Below are positions 8,418-16,291 of a stretch of DNA of 64,000 nucleotides, piece after piece (positions within the stretch are counted from its first letter, which is position 1; the number at the start of each line of letters is the position of its first letter). Source of the DNA: a virus; the IMG/VR virus record IMGVR_UViG_3300028025_000093, positions 1-64,000 of that record. One strand, 5' to 3'. The notes beneath the pieces are model-generated. The model did no database searches. It was not told where the DNA came from and was given only the letters and a program-made list of their open reading frames with translations. The translations under genes and the position numbers were made by a program.

Positions 8418-8446
8418 TTTACTTTAAATTAAAAACAATGTATAAT
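8418..8446 (+). promoter_or_regulatory. Sigma70-type promoter P2
   Basis: TTTACT, 17 bases, TATAAT. It lies just after the RNA ligase gene and likely drives the gene set from 8562. The -10 box overlaps the first codons of the possible small gene at 8438. Confidence 0.7.
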
Positions 8447-8578
8447 AAACTTAAACCTAGAGATCCAATAGCAAAGGATCTACGAACTCCCAAATACCGA
8501 ATGCGTGTAGTTGAGAGTAAGGTTAAGTACACACGCAAATCTAAACACACAAAGGACAATTATGGACAATACCTATGA
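8438..8578 (+). CDS. Small very basic protein (uncertain start)
   Basis: 46 residues beginning MYNKLKPRDPIAKDLRTPKY and ending in a Lys/Arg-rich tail; its composition resembles small basic proteins common in T4-type phages. The ATG overlaps the -10 box of promoter P2 and has no clear ribosome binding site, so it could be made only from read-through transcripts, or not at all. Confidence 0.4.
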   Translation: MYNKLKPRDPIAKDLRTPKYRMRVVESKVKYTRKSKHTKDNYGQYL

Positions 8579-8810
8579 AATAGGCAGAGGTGGTGCTCTT
8601 ACTACAATTAAGATCAAAGACCACTCATACGATGTTGTTGAATTTACAATTACCAAGTATCTTGCTGATGAACGTGGTAATGAGATTGTCAACAGCGGAT
8701 ATACCACATTCTTTTCCAATAAAGAATTTGCAGATTTTTTCACACCAATTGTAAATGACTTGAAAGCGAGATTTGATAATGCAAACGATGCAAGCAACCC
8801 AAACACCTGA
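8562..8810 (+). CDS. Hypothetical protein
   Basis: 82 residues from ATG 8562 (AAAGGA seven bases upstream). A mixed alpha/beta composition with no recognisable motif. It overlaps the next gene by about 30 bases. Confidence 0.5.
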   Translation: MDNTYEIGRGGALTTIKIKDHSYDVVEFTITKYLADERGNEIVNSGYTTFFSNKEFADFFTPIVNDLKARFDNANDASNPNT

Positions 8811-9078
8811 ATTTAAAACTTGGCTTAAAGGACTACTAGTCGATGAACATACAAAAGATCTGTGCGTTGTGTTTACCAAGAAAGATGGTTCCGAGCGAGA
8901 ACTTTTCTGCACACTTAATGAAAGTAGAATCCCCTCAGCCAAACTTCCGAAAGTCCAAGAAGAAGGCTCGACTGTTAGAAACTTCAGCGATGAGTCAGCC
9001 AGAGTGTTTGACACAGAAAAGCAAGAGTGGCGATCTTTCCGTTGGGATTCAGTAAAACAAGTAAGGTTTGAACTATGA
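8779..9078 (+). CDS. DUF2693-like SH3-barrel protein
   Basis: 99 residues. The stretch VVFTKKDGSERELFCTLN (about residues 30-47) and the later WRSFRWDSVKQVRF (about 83-96) match the phage DUF2693 pattern of a small beta-barrel. Two in-frame ATGs (8779, 8788) are possible starts. Role unknown; homologues are common in T4-type phages. Confidence 0.65.
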   Translation: MQTMQATQTPEFKTWLKGLLVDEHTKDLCVVFTKKDGSERELFCTLNESRIPSAKLPKVQEEGSTVRNFSDESARVFDTEKQEWRSFRWDSVKQVRFEL

Positions 9079-9266
9079 AATATCTAATTATTTTTGCAAT
9101 TGCACTGGCATTTATTATTTTGATTCCATGTGCCACTATTTGGTCGCTGAACGCATTATTCCCTGCGTTGGCAATTCCATTGACATTTGACACATGGTGT
9201 GCTGCACTAGTTCTTGGTGGAGTTGTTGGTGGTAGTACTGGCTTTTCATTTAGAAAGAAAGATTAA
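9075..9266 (+). CDS. Small membrane protein
   Basis: 63 residues, with a first membrane segment at about residues 3-25 and a second at about 43-57, then a basic C-terminus (FRKKD). Coupled by ATGA to the preceding gene. Function unknown. Confidence 0.55.
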   Translation: MKYLIIFAIALAFIILIPCATIWSLNALFPALAIPLTFDTWCAALVLGGVVGGSTGFSFRKKD

Positions 9267-9268
9267 TT

Positions 9269-9541
9269 ATGAGCATTTCCTCAATTGAAGATCGTAAAAA
9301 GATTTTTGGTGCCATCCGTGAAATTAGTAATTCCATGGTTCGTATTGAAGCAGAACGTGACCTAATCAAAGACATCGTCAAGGATGTTTCTGATAATTAC
9401 CAACTCTCTCGTAAAGTTGTAAATAAGATGGCAAAGGTTTATCATAAACAATCACTATCTCAAACTGTGGCTGAGCATGAAGAGTTTGTAGAAATGTATG
9501 ACGAAGTAACAAGTGCAAATACACCACAAGCTACCAGCTAA
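9269..9541 (+). CDS. dsbA: DsbA-like double-stranded DNA-binding protein
   Basis: 90 residues, helical, with the KMAKVYHKQSL...HEEFVEMYDEV pattern of T4 DsbA (89 residues), a DNA-binding protein associated with late transcription. The length and the placement of the conserved C-terminal helix agree. It overlaps the following hydrolase gene by 29 bases. The assignment rests on pattern and length and has not been tested by alignment. Confidence 0.65.
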   Translation: MSISSIEDRKKIFGAIREISNSMVRIEAERDLIKDIVKDVSDNYQLSRKVVNKMAKVYHKQSLSQTVAEHEEFVEMYDEVTSANTPQATS

Positions 9542-10076
9542 TCCAAAACGCAAACTACTTTACTTCATGGGTCAAACATGGAAGTATAAAACTATGTTTG
9601 CTGAGTTCAGTGATCTACTAATCGACACAGAAATTATTGCTGTTGATTATGATATCACTGATACTCATGAGTCTATATTTAAAGAATCCAAGCAATTAGT
9701 TTCAAAATTTAAACCAGACTATTTGATGGGTTATTGTTATGGTGGATTTGTTTGCATAAATTGTGCTGACCATAATATCAAAGGTATTATTCTTTTGGAT
9801 CCCTCAGCTAAAGTAAAATCTGTAGATCCCACACATGAAGATGTTATTTCAAAGAATACCAATCTATCCAAACCAATACCAAAAACGCCACTAGATAAAG
9901 TTGCTTGTAAAGTTGATATTATTTACACCACTGAAGGTTTAAATGGTAGTGGTATGCAGATACAATATATTAGAAATAAACAAATTCATACTATTGGAGA
10001 TTCGACTCATATGATTATGATTGAGCCGAATAGATATGAGTTGGCAAATAAGATATTGGAGATTATGAATGCTTGA
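9513..10076 (+). CDS. Alpha/beta hydrolase with Cys nucleophile
   Basis: 187 residues from a GTG start that overlaps the end of the previous gene; the next ATG would cut into the first strand. The nucleophile elbow reads GYCYGG (about residue 73), so Cys replaces the usual Ser. An acid is available in LLDPS and the catalytic His in DSTHMI near residue 167. Small for the family, with little or no cap domain. Cys-type alpha/beta hydrolases include dienelactone hydrolases and some thioester enzymes. It is coupled to an aminotransferase gene downstream. Confidence 0.7.
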   Translation: MQIHHKLPANPKRKLLYFMGQTWKYKTMFAEFSDLLIDTEIIAVDYDITDTHESIFKESKQLVSKFKPDYLMGYCYGGFVCINCADHNIKGIILLDPSAKVKSVDPTHEDVISKNTNLSKPIPKTPLDKVACKVDIIYTTEGLNGSGMQIQYIRNKQIHTIGDSTHMIMIEPNRYELANKILEIMNA

Positions 10077-10893
10077 CTACCCAGCTTGGAAAAATGGTAA
10101 GTATTGTAAAGTTAAAGATCTGACAGTATCAGTTCTTGATTTTGGTTTGATTCATTGCGATGCCACATATGATGTGCTTGCAGTGAAGAATGGCGAGATA
10201 CAAAATCTTGACGCACATTTAAGTAGATTCATTAACAGTTCTATGGGGTGGAGAATCCCAATTGAATATTCTGACAATGATATTGAGATTGTTATTCAAA
10301 CGCTAGTGGCGATGGCACCAACCGATGACTTGCTGGTTTGGGTTGGCGTAACACGTGGAACTCCTACATCTGGCAATCCAAGAGATCTAGAGAGTTGTAA
10401 GCCTAATTTGTTTATATACGTTAAACCTTACTATGGGTTTAATAAAGAAAACACGGCAACTGTTTGTCTGGCGAAGCAAAGACGAAACGATTGTATTGAT
10501 CAGACCATGAAGAACTTTGCTTGGAATGACTTTAACCTTGCGCAGTGGGAAGCAATTGATCGTGGTTATGATACTGCCGTATTACTTGATAGACACCATC
10601 ACATAACTGAAGGTCCAGGATTCAATGTTGGATTTATCAGTAAAGACGGATTTGTTTACGCACCAAGATCTAATCGCTTGCAAGGAACATCAATGGAGCT
10701 GGTCAGAAAACTTTGTGAAGAGAATGGTAAACAATTTTTCTATACAGATATTTCCCCACATACTGTTGGTGAAGAAATGGACGCAATGTTTTTAACATCA
10801 ACTGCTGGTAATGTTATTGCAGTGAAGTGTTTTGAAAATAAGTATTTTGACAATAATGAGGTTTTATCTTGGTTACAACAGAAGTTAGTCTAG
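10069..10893 (+). CDS. Class IV (fold-type IV) PLP aminotransferase
   Basis: 274 residues. The PLP lysine is Lys148 in QTMKNFAW, and the phosphate/cofactor loop TEGPGFNVGF lies about 38 residues later, as in branched-chain amino acid, D-amino acid and (R)-amine transaminases and aminodeoxychorismate lyases. The substrate cannot be chosen between these. It overlaps an alpha/beta hydrolase on each side, so the three are probably one pathway step group. Aminotransferases are rare in phages. Confidence 0.85.
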   Translation: MLDYPAWKNGKYCKVKDLTVSVLDFGLIHCDATYDVLAVKNGEIQNLDAHLSRFINSSMGWRIPIEYSDNDIEIVIQTLVAMAPTDDLLVWVGVTRGTPTSGNPRDLESCKPNLFIYVKPYYGFNKENTATVCLAKQRRNDCIDQTMKNFAWNDFNLAQWEAIDRGYDTAVLLDRHHHITEGPGFNVGFISKDGFVYAPRSNRLQGTSMELVRKLCEENGKQFFYTDISPHTVGEEMDAMFLTSTAGNVIAVKCFENKYFDNNEVLSWLQQKLV

Positions 10894-11663
10894 AACAAAA
10901 CAAACATCTATTATTCCTGCTACCTGGACAAAGTTTATCTCCACGTGTTTTCTGGGATTTTAAACTACCAGATGGTTACACGCATATAGATTATTTTGTA
11001 GCAGCAGGGATAGATGTAATCTTATTTGATCCATGTGGTTATGGAGAGAGCACTGACTATTATCAATATGATAGAGTTGGGTATGCAGATCAGATTGAAT
11101 CTGCAGTCAAAGAACTTAAGAAAGAATATGTTTCCAAAACTATATTTGGTTTCTCCACATCAACTGCTCCTGCATTGATTGCTGGTGAAAGATTATTTGA
11201 TAAAGTTATTATTCACAGTCCATCTGTTCGTATGGATAAAAGATATTATGTTGAGTTTGACACTGAATACTTTGAGACTGGTATCGAGAAACTTAAAAAA
11301 GAAAGACTTGAAAAGATTAGTGACAAGTTGATTGGTTTACCAAATAGAATTGACGGATGGGAACAAAAAATTCTTGATGTTATTGGCAGCAGTACTTGGA
11401 AAGTTCCATCTCAACCTGTTTATGACATAAACAATTATTGGGTTGATACTGGACAGCTTGGATTCGATCCTGCAAAGGTTCCACCTATTCTAAGCATTAT
11501 TGGTGAGTATGACTATGAATCTACCACAGGTGGTTATGATACATTTAAGGGACTGTTTCCAGAGTCCAAGGAAGTTATTATTCCCCAGTCTACCCACTTC
11601 TCTATGTGGGAGAACTCATCGGCTCTAACTCGTTTAGAGATGATCCAATGGGTCTTGCAATAA
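10869..11663 (+). CDS. Alpha/beta hydrolase
   Basis: 264 residues from a TTG start; no ATG precedes the core fold. The oxyanion region is LLPGQSLSPRVFW, the nucleophile elbow GFSTST (about residue 94), an acid EYDYES and the catalytic His in QSTHFSM (about residue 246). The FDPCGYGES strand is typical of the fold. Esterase, thioesterase or amidase activity on a small molecule is likely; substrate unknown. Last gene before promoter P3. Confidence 0.75.
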   Translation: MVTTEVSLEQNKHLLFLLPGQSLSPRVFWDFKLPDGYTHIDYFVAAGIDVILFDPCGYGESTDYYQYDRVGYADQIESAVKELKKEYVSKTIFGFSTSTAPALIAGERLFDKVIIHSPSVRMDKRYYVEFDTEYFETGIEKLKKERLEKISDKLIGLPNRIDGWEQKILDVIGSSTWKVPSQPVYDINNYWVDTGQLGFDPAKVPPILSIIGEYDYESTTGGYDTFKGLFPESKEVIIPQSTHFSMWENSSALTRLEMIQWVLQ

Positions 11664-11697
11664 CCCTCAAATCCGTAAGGGAATGATCAAAAATACC

Positions 11698-11726
11698 TTG
11701 CCTTTAATTCAAAGGTAGGGTATAAT
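11698..11726 (+). promoter_or_regulatory. Sigma70-type promoter P3
   Basis: TTGCCT, 17 bases, TATAAT. The expected start lies near 11733, with GGAGG at 11741 before the ATG at 11755. It drives the RNase H transcription unit. Confidence 0.75.
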
Positions 11727-11754
11727 AGTTATATTAAATGGAGGTTATTGACCT

Positions 11755-12891
11755 ATGGCTGTAAATACTGCAAAACGTAAAGCTGCGATTGAGAAAGCAG
11801 ATCGCATTATGAAGGGTGTTGAGGTTCAACTCAATCCTGAAACATATCAACGTGACTTGATGCGTGGTTTGAATTACTACAACGCAAATCACGATGACAA
11901 AGACAAGAAGAAGTGGTTCATCTCTCACTATGCTCAGATTGACAAGAAATTGGCAGTCGAGATGCTAAAGATCGATGACTATCAATTTAGATACGCAGGT
12001 ATTCTTGCACGTCTTCAAGATGGTGGTTCTGTTCTTCAAGAAAAGGAACTGAACTACTACAATGAACGTGTGGAATTCTTGAAGTCTCAAATTGGTGCTC
12101 GTCAAAAATCCCAAGACAAACAAGATAAGAAAGATGCCGATGCTGCCAAAGAAGCACTGCCATCAAATGTAATTTCAATCCAACAACGTATGGAAGATAA
12201 AGCCCATGACTTGGCTGGTGAGATTGAAGGTGCAATTGATGACTTTGTTCTTGCTGGTTGCAAGTCAGAATTTTCAACAAAGAATTATCTGTTGGCAAAT
12301 CAAGTGGCTGGACCGATTGCTAAACGCATTGGAGAGTTGTTTGAAGGTACTGCCGAAGAACTTAGAGAAGCGATTAAAGGCACTGATGAACAATTGGTAG
12401 AAGGTTACTCACACTTAAACAAACGAGAGCTAAAACGATTCTTAGAGTTTGTTGAAACTATTATTGCTGATTGTCAGCAGATGGTTCAAACAGCCAAAGT
12501 AAATCGTGCTCCACGTAAGCGTAAAGAAATCTCTCCTACCAAGCAAGTTGCTCGTATGAAGTTTATGCGTGAGTTTGCTGAACTTGGTTTGAAGTCAGTA
12601 CCACCTACCAATATTATTGGTTCTGCAGAAGTCTGGGTATATAATACCAAGTACCGTAAACTGCAAAAGTATGCTGCAGAAAGTGGTACTATTGCAGTTA
12701 AGGGAACTACCCTAGTTGGTATTAGTTTGAAAGATTCTGTTTCGTTTACACTACGTAAACCTGAAGAATTCTTTAAGGGATTGTCTATGGGTAAGCGTGC
12801 GTTGAGTAATGCAATCAAAGCATTGAAGACAAAGCCAGCTGTACCAAATGGTCGTGTGAATGAAGAATGTATTATCTTGGGAGCATTTTAA
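11755..12891 (+). CDS. T4-type conserved protein upstream of RNase H
   Basis: 378 residues, highly charged, with predicted coiled coil in the middle and no enzyme motif I recognise. It overlaps the rnh start (TAATG), suggesting a partner role in replication or nucleic-acid processing. Proteins of this kind accompany RNase H in exo-T-even phages. Confidence 0.55.
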   Translation: MAVNTAKRKAAIEKADRIMKGVEVQLNPETYQRDLMRGLNYYNANHDDKDKKKWFISHYAQIDKKLAVEMLKIDDYQFRYAGILARLQDGGSVLQEKELNYYNERVEFLKSQIGARQKSQDKQDKKDADAAKEALPSNVISIQQRMEDKAHDLAGEIEGAIDDFVLAGCKSEFSTKNYLLANQVAGPIAKRIGELFEGTAEELREAIKGTDEQLVEGYSHLNKRELKRFLEFVETIIADCQQMVQTAKVNRAPRKRKEISPTKQVARMKFMREFAELGLKSVPPTNIIGSAEVWVYNTKYRKLQKYAAESGTIAVKGTTLVGISLKDSVSFTLRKPEEFFKGLSMGKRALSNAIKALKTKPAVPNGRVNEECIILGAF

Positions 12892-13781
12892 TGATTTTAG
12901 TTGATTATAGCCAAGTCGCCCTCAGCAACATTCTTTCGTTTCAACGTGAGCTAAAGGGTAGTGAATCTGAAGTAAAGAACTTGATCCGTCACGTTACTCT
13001 TTCTACTCTTAAATCGTACAAGAAAAAGTACGGCAAAGAATATGGTGAGATGGTTATCTGTTGCGATGGACGCAAGTACTGGCGTAGAGAAATCTTCCCA
13101 CACTACAAAGCTGGTCGTAAGAAATCTCGTGAAGCCAGTGAACTAAACTGGACACTGATCTTTGATACACTGACTGAGATGCGTGAAGATATTGCCAAGC
13201 ATTTTCCATATAAAGTTATTCACATCGATCGTGCTGAAGCTGATGACGTTATTGCGGTTCTTGCTAAGTGGACTCAAACCAATGCCCTAGTTCAACAAGG
13301 ATTGGTTGAAGACCCACAAAAGGTTCTGATTCTTTCTTCTGATGGTGACTTTATCCAACTGCAAAAGTTTGATAACGTGACGCAATACTCACCTATGCAA
13401 AAGAAACAGATCAAAGCCAATGCTCGTGAACTGTATGAAAAGAAAATCACGCACATCGTTAAAGCTGGTGATGACGGCATTCCAAATATCTTTAGTAAAG
13501 ATGATGTGTTTGTTATTGGTGAACGACAGAAAGTTTGCTCGGCAAAACGTCTTGCTGAGTTTATTGAGAATGGGTATGATGCATGTAAGAATGATGATGA
13601 GCGTCGCAATTGGCATCGTAACGTACAGTTGATTGACTTTGATTACATTCCAGAAGACGTTTCTACGCAGATCATAGATACATATACAAATTACAAAACA
13701 ACTGGCGACAAGATGTCAATTATGCAATATCTCATTGACAATAAGTGCCGTTTACTTTTAGATGAGTTGGAGGACTTTTAA
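12891..13781 (+). CDS. rnh: RNase H / FEN-family 5'-3' exonuclease (T4 Rnh-like)
   Basis: 296 residues, about the size of T4 RNase H (305). The FEN metal-site acidic residues are placed as expected: ILVDYSQ at the N-terminus, ICCDGRKYWRREIFPHYKAGR near residue 58, DRAEADDVIA near 115 and LSSDGDFIQLQ near 150. The enzyme removes RNA primers and short flaps during lagging-strand synthesis. Start chosen at the ATG overlapping the previous stop. Confidence 0.9.
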   Translation: MILVDYSQVALSNILSFQRELKGSESEVKNLIRHVTLSTLKSYKKKYGKEYGEMVICCDGRKYWRREIFPHYKAGRKKSREASELNWTLIFDTLTEMREDIAKHFPYKVIHIDRAEADDVIAVLAKWTQTNALVQQGLVEDPQKVLILSSDGDFIQLQKFDNVTQYSPMQKKQIKANARELYEKKITHIVKAGDDGIPNIFSKDDVFVIGERQKVCSAKRLAEFIENGYDACKNDDERRNWHRNVQLIDFDYIPEDVSTQIIDTYTNYKTTGDKMSIMQYLIDNKCRLLLDELEDF

Positions 13782-14245
13782 TGGCTACAAAATATATTAC
13801 TGAAATCTTAGAAGATATCAATTCGGATCCTACTAAGATTGTTAATTACAAAGACAATGGAGCATTGCGTTTAGTTCTTGAACACGCATTTGATCCCGCA
13901 AAGAAATTTATCTTACCTGACGGAGATCCTCCATATAAAGAAGATGCAGCACCTCAAGGTATGAGTCCTTCTAATCTTCATATGGAAGCCAAGAAGCTAT
14001 ACGTGTTCTGTCGTGCAGATCTAAATCCTTTACGTAGGGAAAGTCTTTTTATTCAATTACTTGAGGGTAGTCACCCAAGTGAAGCCAAGTTGTTGCTAGC
14101 AATTAAAGATCAAAAGCTAACTAAGATGTATCCCAAAGTTACACATAAGTTAGTCAGTGATACTTGGTCTGTTATTCCTGCTCCAGTTGCAAAGGAGAAA
14201 AAGGTAACAAAAAAAGAACAGGCTCCAGTTGGAGCAAGCAGTTAA
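13781..14245 (+). CDS. T4-type conserved protein after RNase H
   Basis: 154 residues, mostly helical, with a Lys-rich tail. The genes before and after are coupled or close. The family pattern (ITEILEDINSDP at the start, FIQLLEGSHPSEA in the middle) recurs in exo-T-even phages; function unknown. Confidence 0.55.
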   Translation: MATKYITEILEDINSDPTKIVNYKDNGALRLVLEHAFDPAKKFILPDGDPPYKEDAAPQGMSPSNLHMEAKKLYVFCRADLNPLRRESLFIQLLEGSHPSEAKLLLAIKDQKLTKMYPKVTHKLVSDTWSVIPAPVAKEKKVTKKEQAPVGASS

Positions 14246-14279
14246 ATAAAACTACTTTATATAATGGAAGGAAATTGAA

Positions 14280-14780
14280 ATGCCAAACTGGTGCGATAAC
14301 TGTGCAACAATTAGTAATCAAGATAAAACAAAGATTGATGAATTGGAAAAAGTCTTAGCGGATAAAGACAACCAACAAGTATTCCAACACTTACGTCCAC
14401 GTCCAGAATCTGAAGAAGAAAACTGGTATGATTGGAATATTAATAACTGGGGTACAAAGTGGGATATTAATCCTCATCATTGGGAACGAGAAGATGATAA
14501 CACTATCATCTTGAACTTTGATTCTGCATGGAGTCCTCCTACTGCTTTGTATGAGTACCTTGACGAAAATGGTTGGGAAGTTAATGCGTATTACCACGAA
14601 GGTGGTATGGGGTTTTGTGGTAAGTTTGAAAATGGTCAAGACGACTGCTATGACTATGATATGAGTGATCGCTCTAGTATTGAAGAAATTCCCGAAGACA
14701 TTGAAAATTATGCTGGGCTTTTAGATTACCACGATGAATGTAAAGCCAATGGGGACTTTGATGAAGCAGAAGTGGGTTGA
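14280..14780 (+). CDS. Api92-like / YubB ferredoxin-like protein
   Basis: 166 residues. The N-terminus MPNWCDNCATI and the aromatic-rich core (W..WNINNWGTKWD and SAWSPPTALYEYLDENGW) match the Api92-like family found on plasmids and phages. The fold is ferredoxin-like without an iron-sulfur site. Biological role unknown. Confidence 0.75.
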   Translation: MPNWCDNCATISNQDKTKIDELEKVLADKDNQQVFQHLRPRPESEEENWYDWNINNWGTKWDINPHHWEREDDNTIILNFDSAWSPPTALYEYLDENGWEVNAYYHEGGMGFCGKFENGQDDCYDYDMSDRSSIEEIPEDIENYAGLLDYHDECKANGDFDEAEVG

Positions 14781-15192
14781 TGCATTTATGGACACAGCTG
14801 AGAGATTCGCTCAGTTGTCCAGTGCTAAAAGATTACAAGTTGGTGCGGTTGTTGTAAAAGATAATCGTATTATCTCAATTGGATATAATGGAATGCCAGC
14901 TGGGTGGACTAATGAATGTGAAGAAGTTATTGAGGTTCACGAAGATGGTGGGGTTATTACCAAAACAAAAGATGAGGTTATTCATGCTGAAGCAAATGCT
15001 ATTATCAAACTTGCACGTGATGGCGAATCAGGCAATGGTGCCAGTTTATTTTGTACTCATGCTCCTTGCGTACAATGTGCTAAACTAATTTATGGCGCAG
15101 GCATAAGTAAGATGTATTATAGAAATACATATAGAGATACTAGTGGTATTGATTTTTTAATTAAATGTAACATTGAAGTGGAGAAAATATGA
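14761..15192 (+). CDS. cd: dCMP deaminase-like cytidine deaminase
   Basis: 143 residues. The zinc site is complete: HAEANA (His75, Glu77) and PCVQCAK (Cys103, Cys106). The length fits phage dCMP deaminases, which make dUMP for thymidylate synthesis. The start is the ATG 20 bases inside the previous gene; longer starts exist but are not needed for the fold. No thymidylate synthase is present in this window. Confidence 0.85.
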   Translation: MKQKWVDAFMDTAERFAQLSSAKRLQVGAVVVKDNRIISIGYNGMPAGWTNECEEVIEVHEDGGVITKTKDEVIHAEANAIIKLARDGESGNGASLFCTHAPCVQCAKLIYGAGISKMYYRNTYRDTSGIDFLIKCNIEVEKI

Positions 15193-15785
15193 AAACAGTT
15201 GGAGATAAATTACAACCATTCGTGGTTACTGGGGTTAAGCCAGGACAGCCTAAAGATGCTTTCTTTGAAATTAATGAGAAATCATTTGCAGGTAAGTGGA
15301 AAGTTATTGTGTACTATCCAAAGGACTTTACATTCGTGTGTCCTACAGAGATCGTAGCGTATGATAAGTTGTTCCAAGACTTTGAAGATCGTGATGCAGT
15401 TCTATTGACAGGTAGCACAGACAATGAGTTCTGTAAAGTGGCTTGGCAAAATGCACATGCTGACCTAAAGAAAATCAAACACATTCAGTTTGCCGATACA
15501 GTGCGTCGTGGTTTTCAAACTGGTACACACGCAGATAAACTAGGTGAAGATTGCGACTATCGTTGGAATGAAGGTTTGATTGATCAATTGGGTTGTTTCT
15601 ATGAACCTGCTGGCGCAGCATTACGTGCCACATTTATTGTTGATCCAGATAACGTAATTCAGCACGTTACAGTAAACAATCTTAATGTTGGTCGTTCACC
15701 TGAAGAAACATTACGTGTTCTTGATTCTCTACAAACTGGAGAGTTGTGTGCGTGTAATCGTACTGTTGGTGGGGAGACTCTCTAA
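15189..15785 (+). CDS. ahpC: Peroxiredoxin AhpC
   Basis: 198 residues. The peroxidatic Cys51 is in FTFVCPTE. The C-terminal GELCACN offers Cys187 and Cys189 for resolution, the arrangement used when AhpD is the reductant. The reaction reduces H2O2 and organic hydroperoxides. It is followed at once (TAATG) by ahpD, which makes the pair self-consistent. Both are full length, with no sign of decay. Peroxiredoxins in phages are unusual and suggest protection of the infected cell from oxidative damage. Confidence 0.92.
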   Translation: MKTVGDKLQPFVVTGVKPGQPKDAFFEINEKSFAGKWKVIVYYPKDFTFVCPTEIVAYDKLFQDFEDRDAVLLTGSTDNEFCKVAWQNAHADLKKIKHIQFADTVRRGFQTGTHADKLGEDCDYRWNEGLIDQLGCFYEPAGAALRATFIVDPDNVIQHVTVNNLNVGRSPEETLRVLDSLQTGELCACNRTVGGETL

Positions 15786-16291
15786 TGTCATTCAGCGACA
15801 CTATCAAAAGTGCGTTGCCAGAATACGCAAAGGACACCAAGTTAAATCTTGACGCAGTCCTTTTGCGCAGTACACTAGATGCTGATGTTGCCATGGGTTG
15901 TGCCGTGGCTGCATTGGCTGCAACTGGCAATGGTAAAGTATTAAGCATTCTATTGGCAGATGGTCCAGTACACGCAGAGTCAGCAATGACTGCTGCTAGT
16001 ATTATGGCACAAAACAATGTATGGTATCCATATGTTGAAATGGCTGATGATGCTTCACTAAAAGGTTTACCTGCACAACTACGTATGAATGCTATTGCTA
16101 GCCATGGCGGAACTACCAAGTCAAACTTTGAAGCATTCAGTTTAGCCGCAAGTATTGTTGGTAAATGTCACTTCTGTGTCAAGGCACATTATGAAACATT
16201 AAAGCAAGAAGGTTACACAGTAGAGAATCTACGTGACATTGGTCGCATTGCCAGTGTTATGAACTCAGTTGCTAAAGTATTAAATAGTTAA
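15785..16291 (+). CDS. ahpD: Alkyl hydroperoxidase AhpD
   Basis: 168 residues. The active site of the family is complete: Glu116, Cys128, Cys131 (CHFC) and His135. AhpD uses the CxxC dithiol to re-reduce AhpC in bacteria that lack AhpF, and has weak peroxidase activity itself. Start and stop are both shared with neighbours (TAATG on each side), so ahpC and ahpD are one translational unit. Confidence 0.92.
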   Translation: MSFSDTIKSALPEYAKDTKLNLDAVLLRSTLDADVAMGCAVAALAATGNGKVLSILLADGPVHAESAMTAASIMAQNNVWYPYVEMADDASLKGLPAQLRMNAIASHGGTTKSNFEAFSLAASIVGKCHFCVKAHYETLKQEGYTVENLRDIGRIASVMNSVAKVLNS

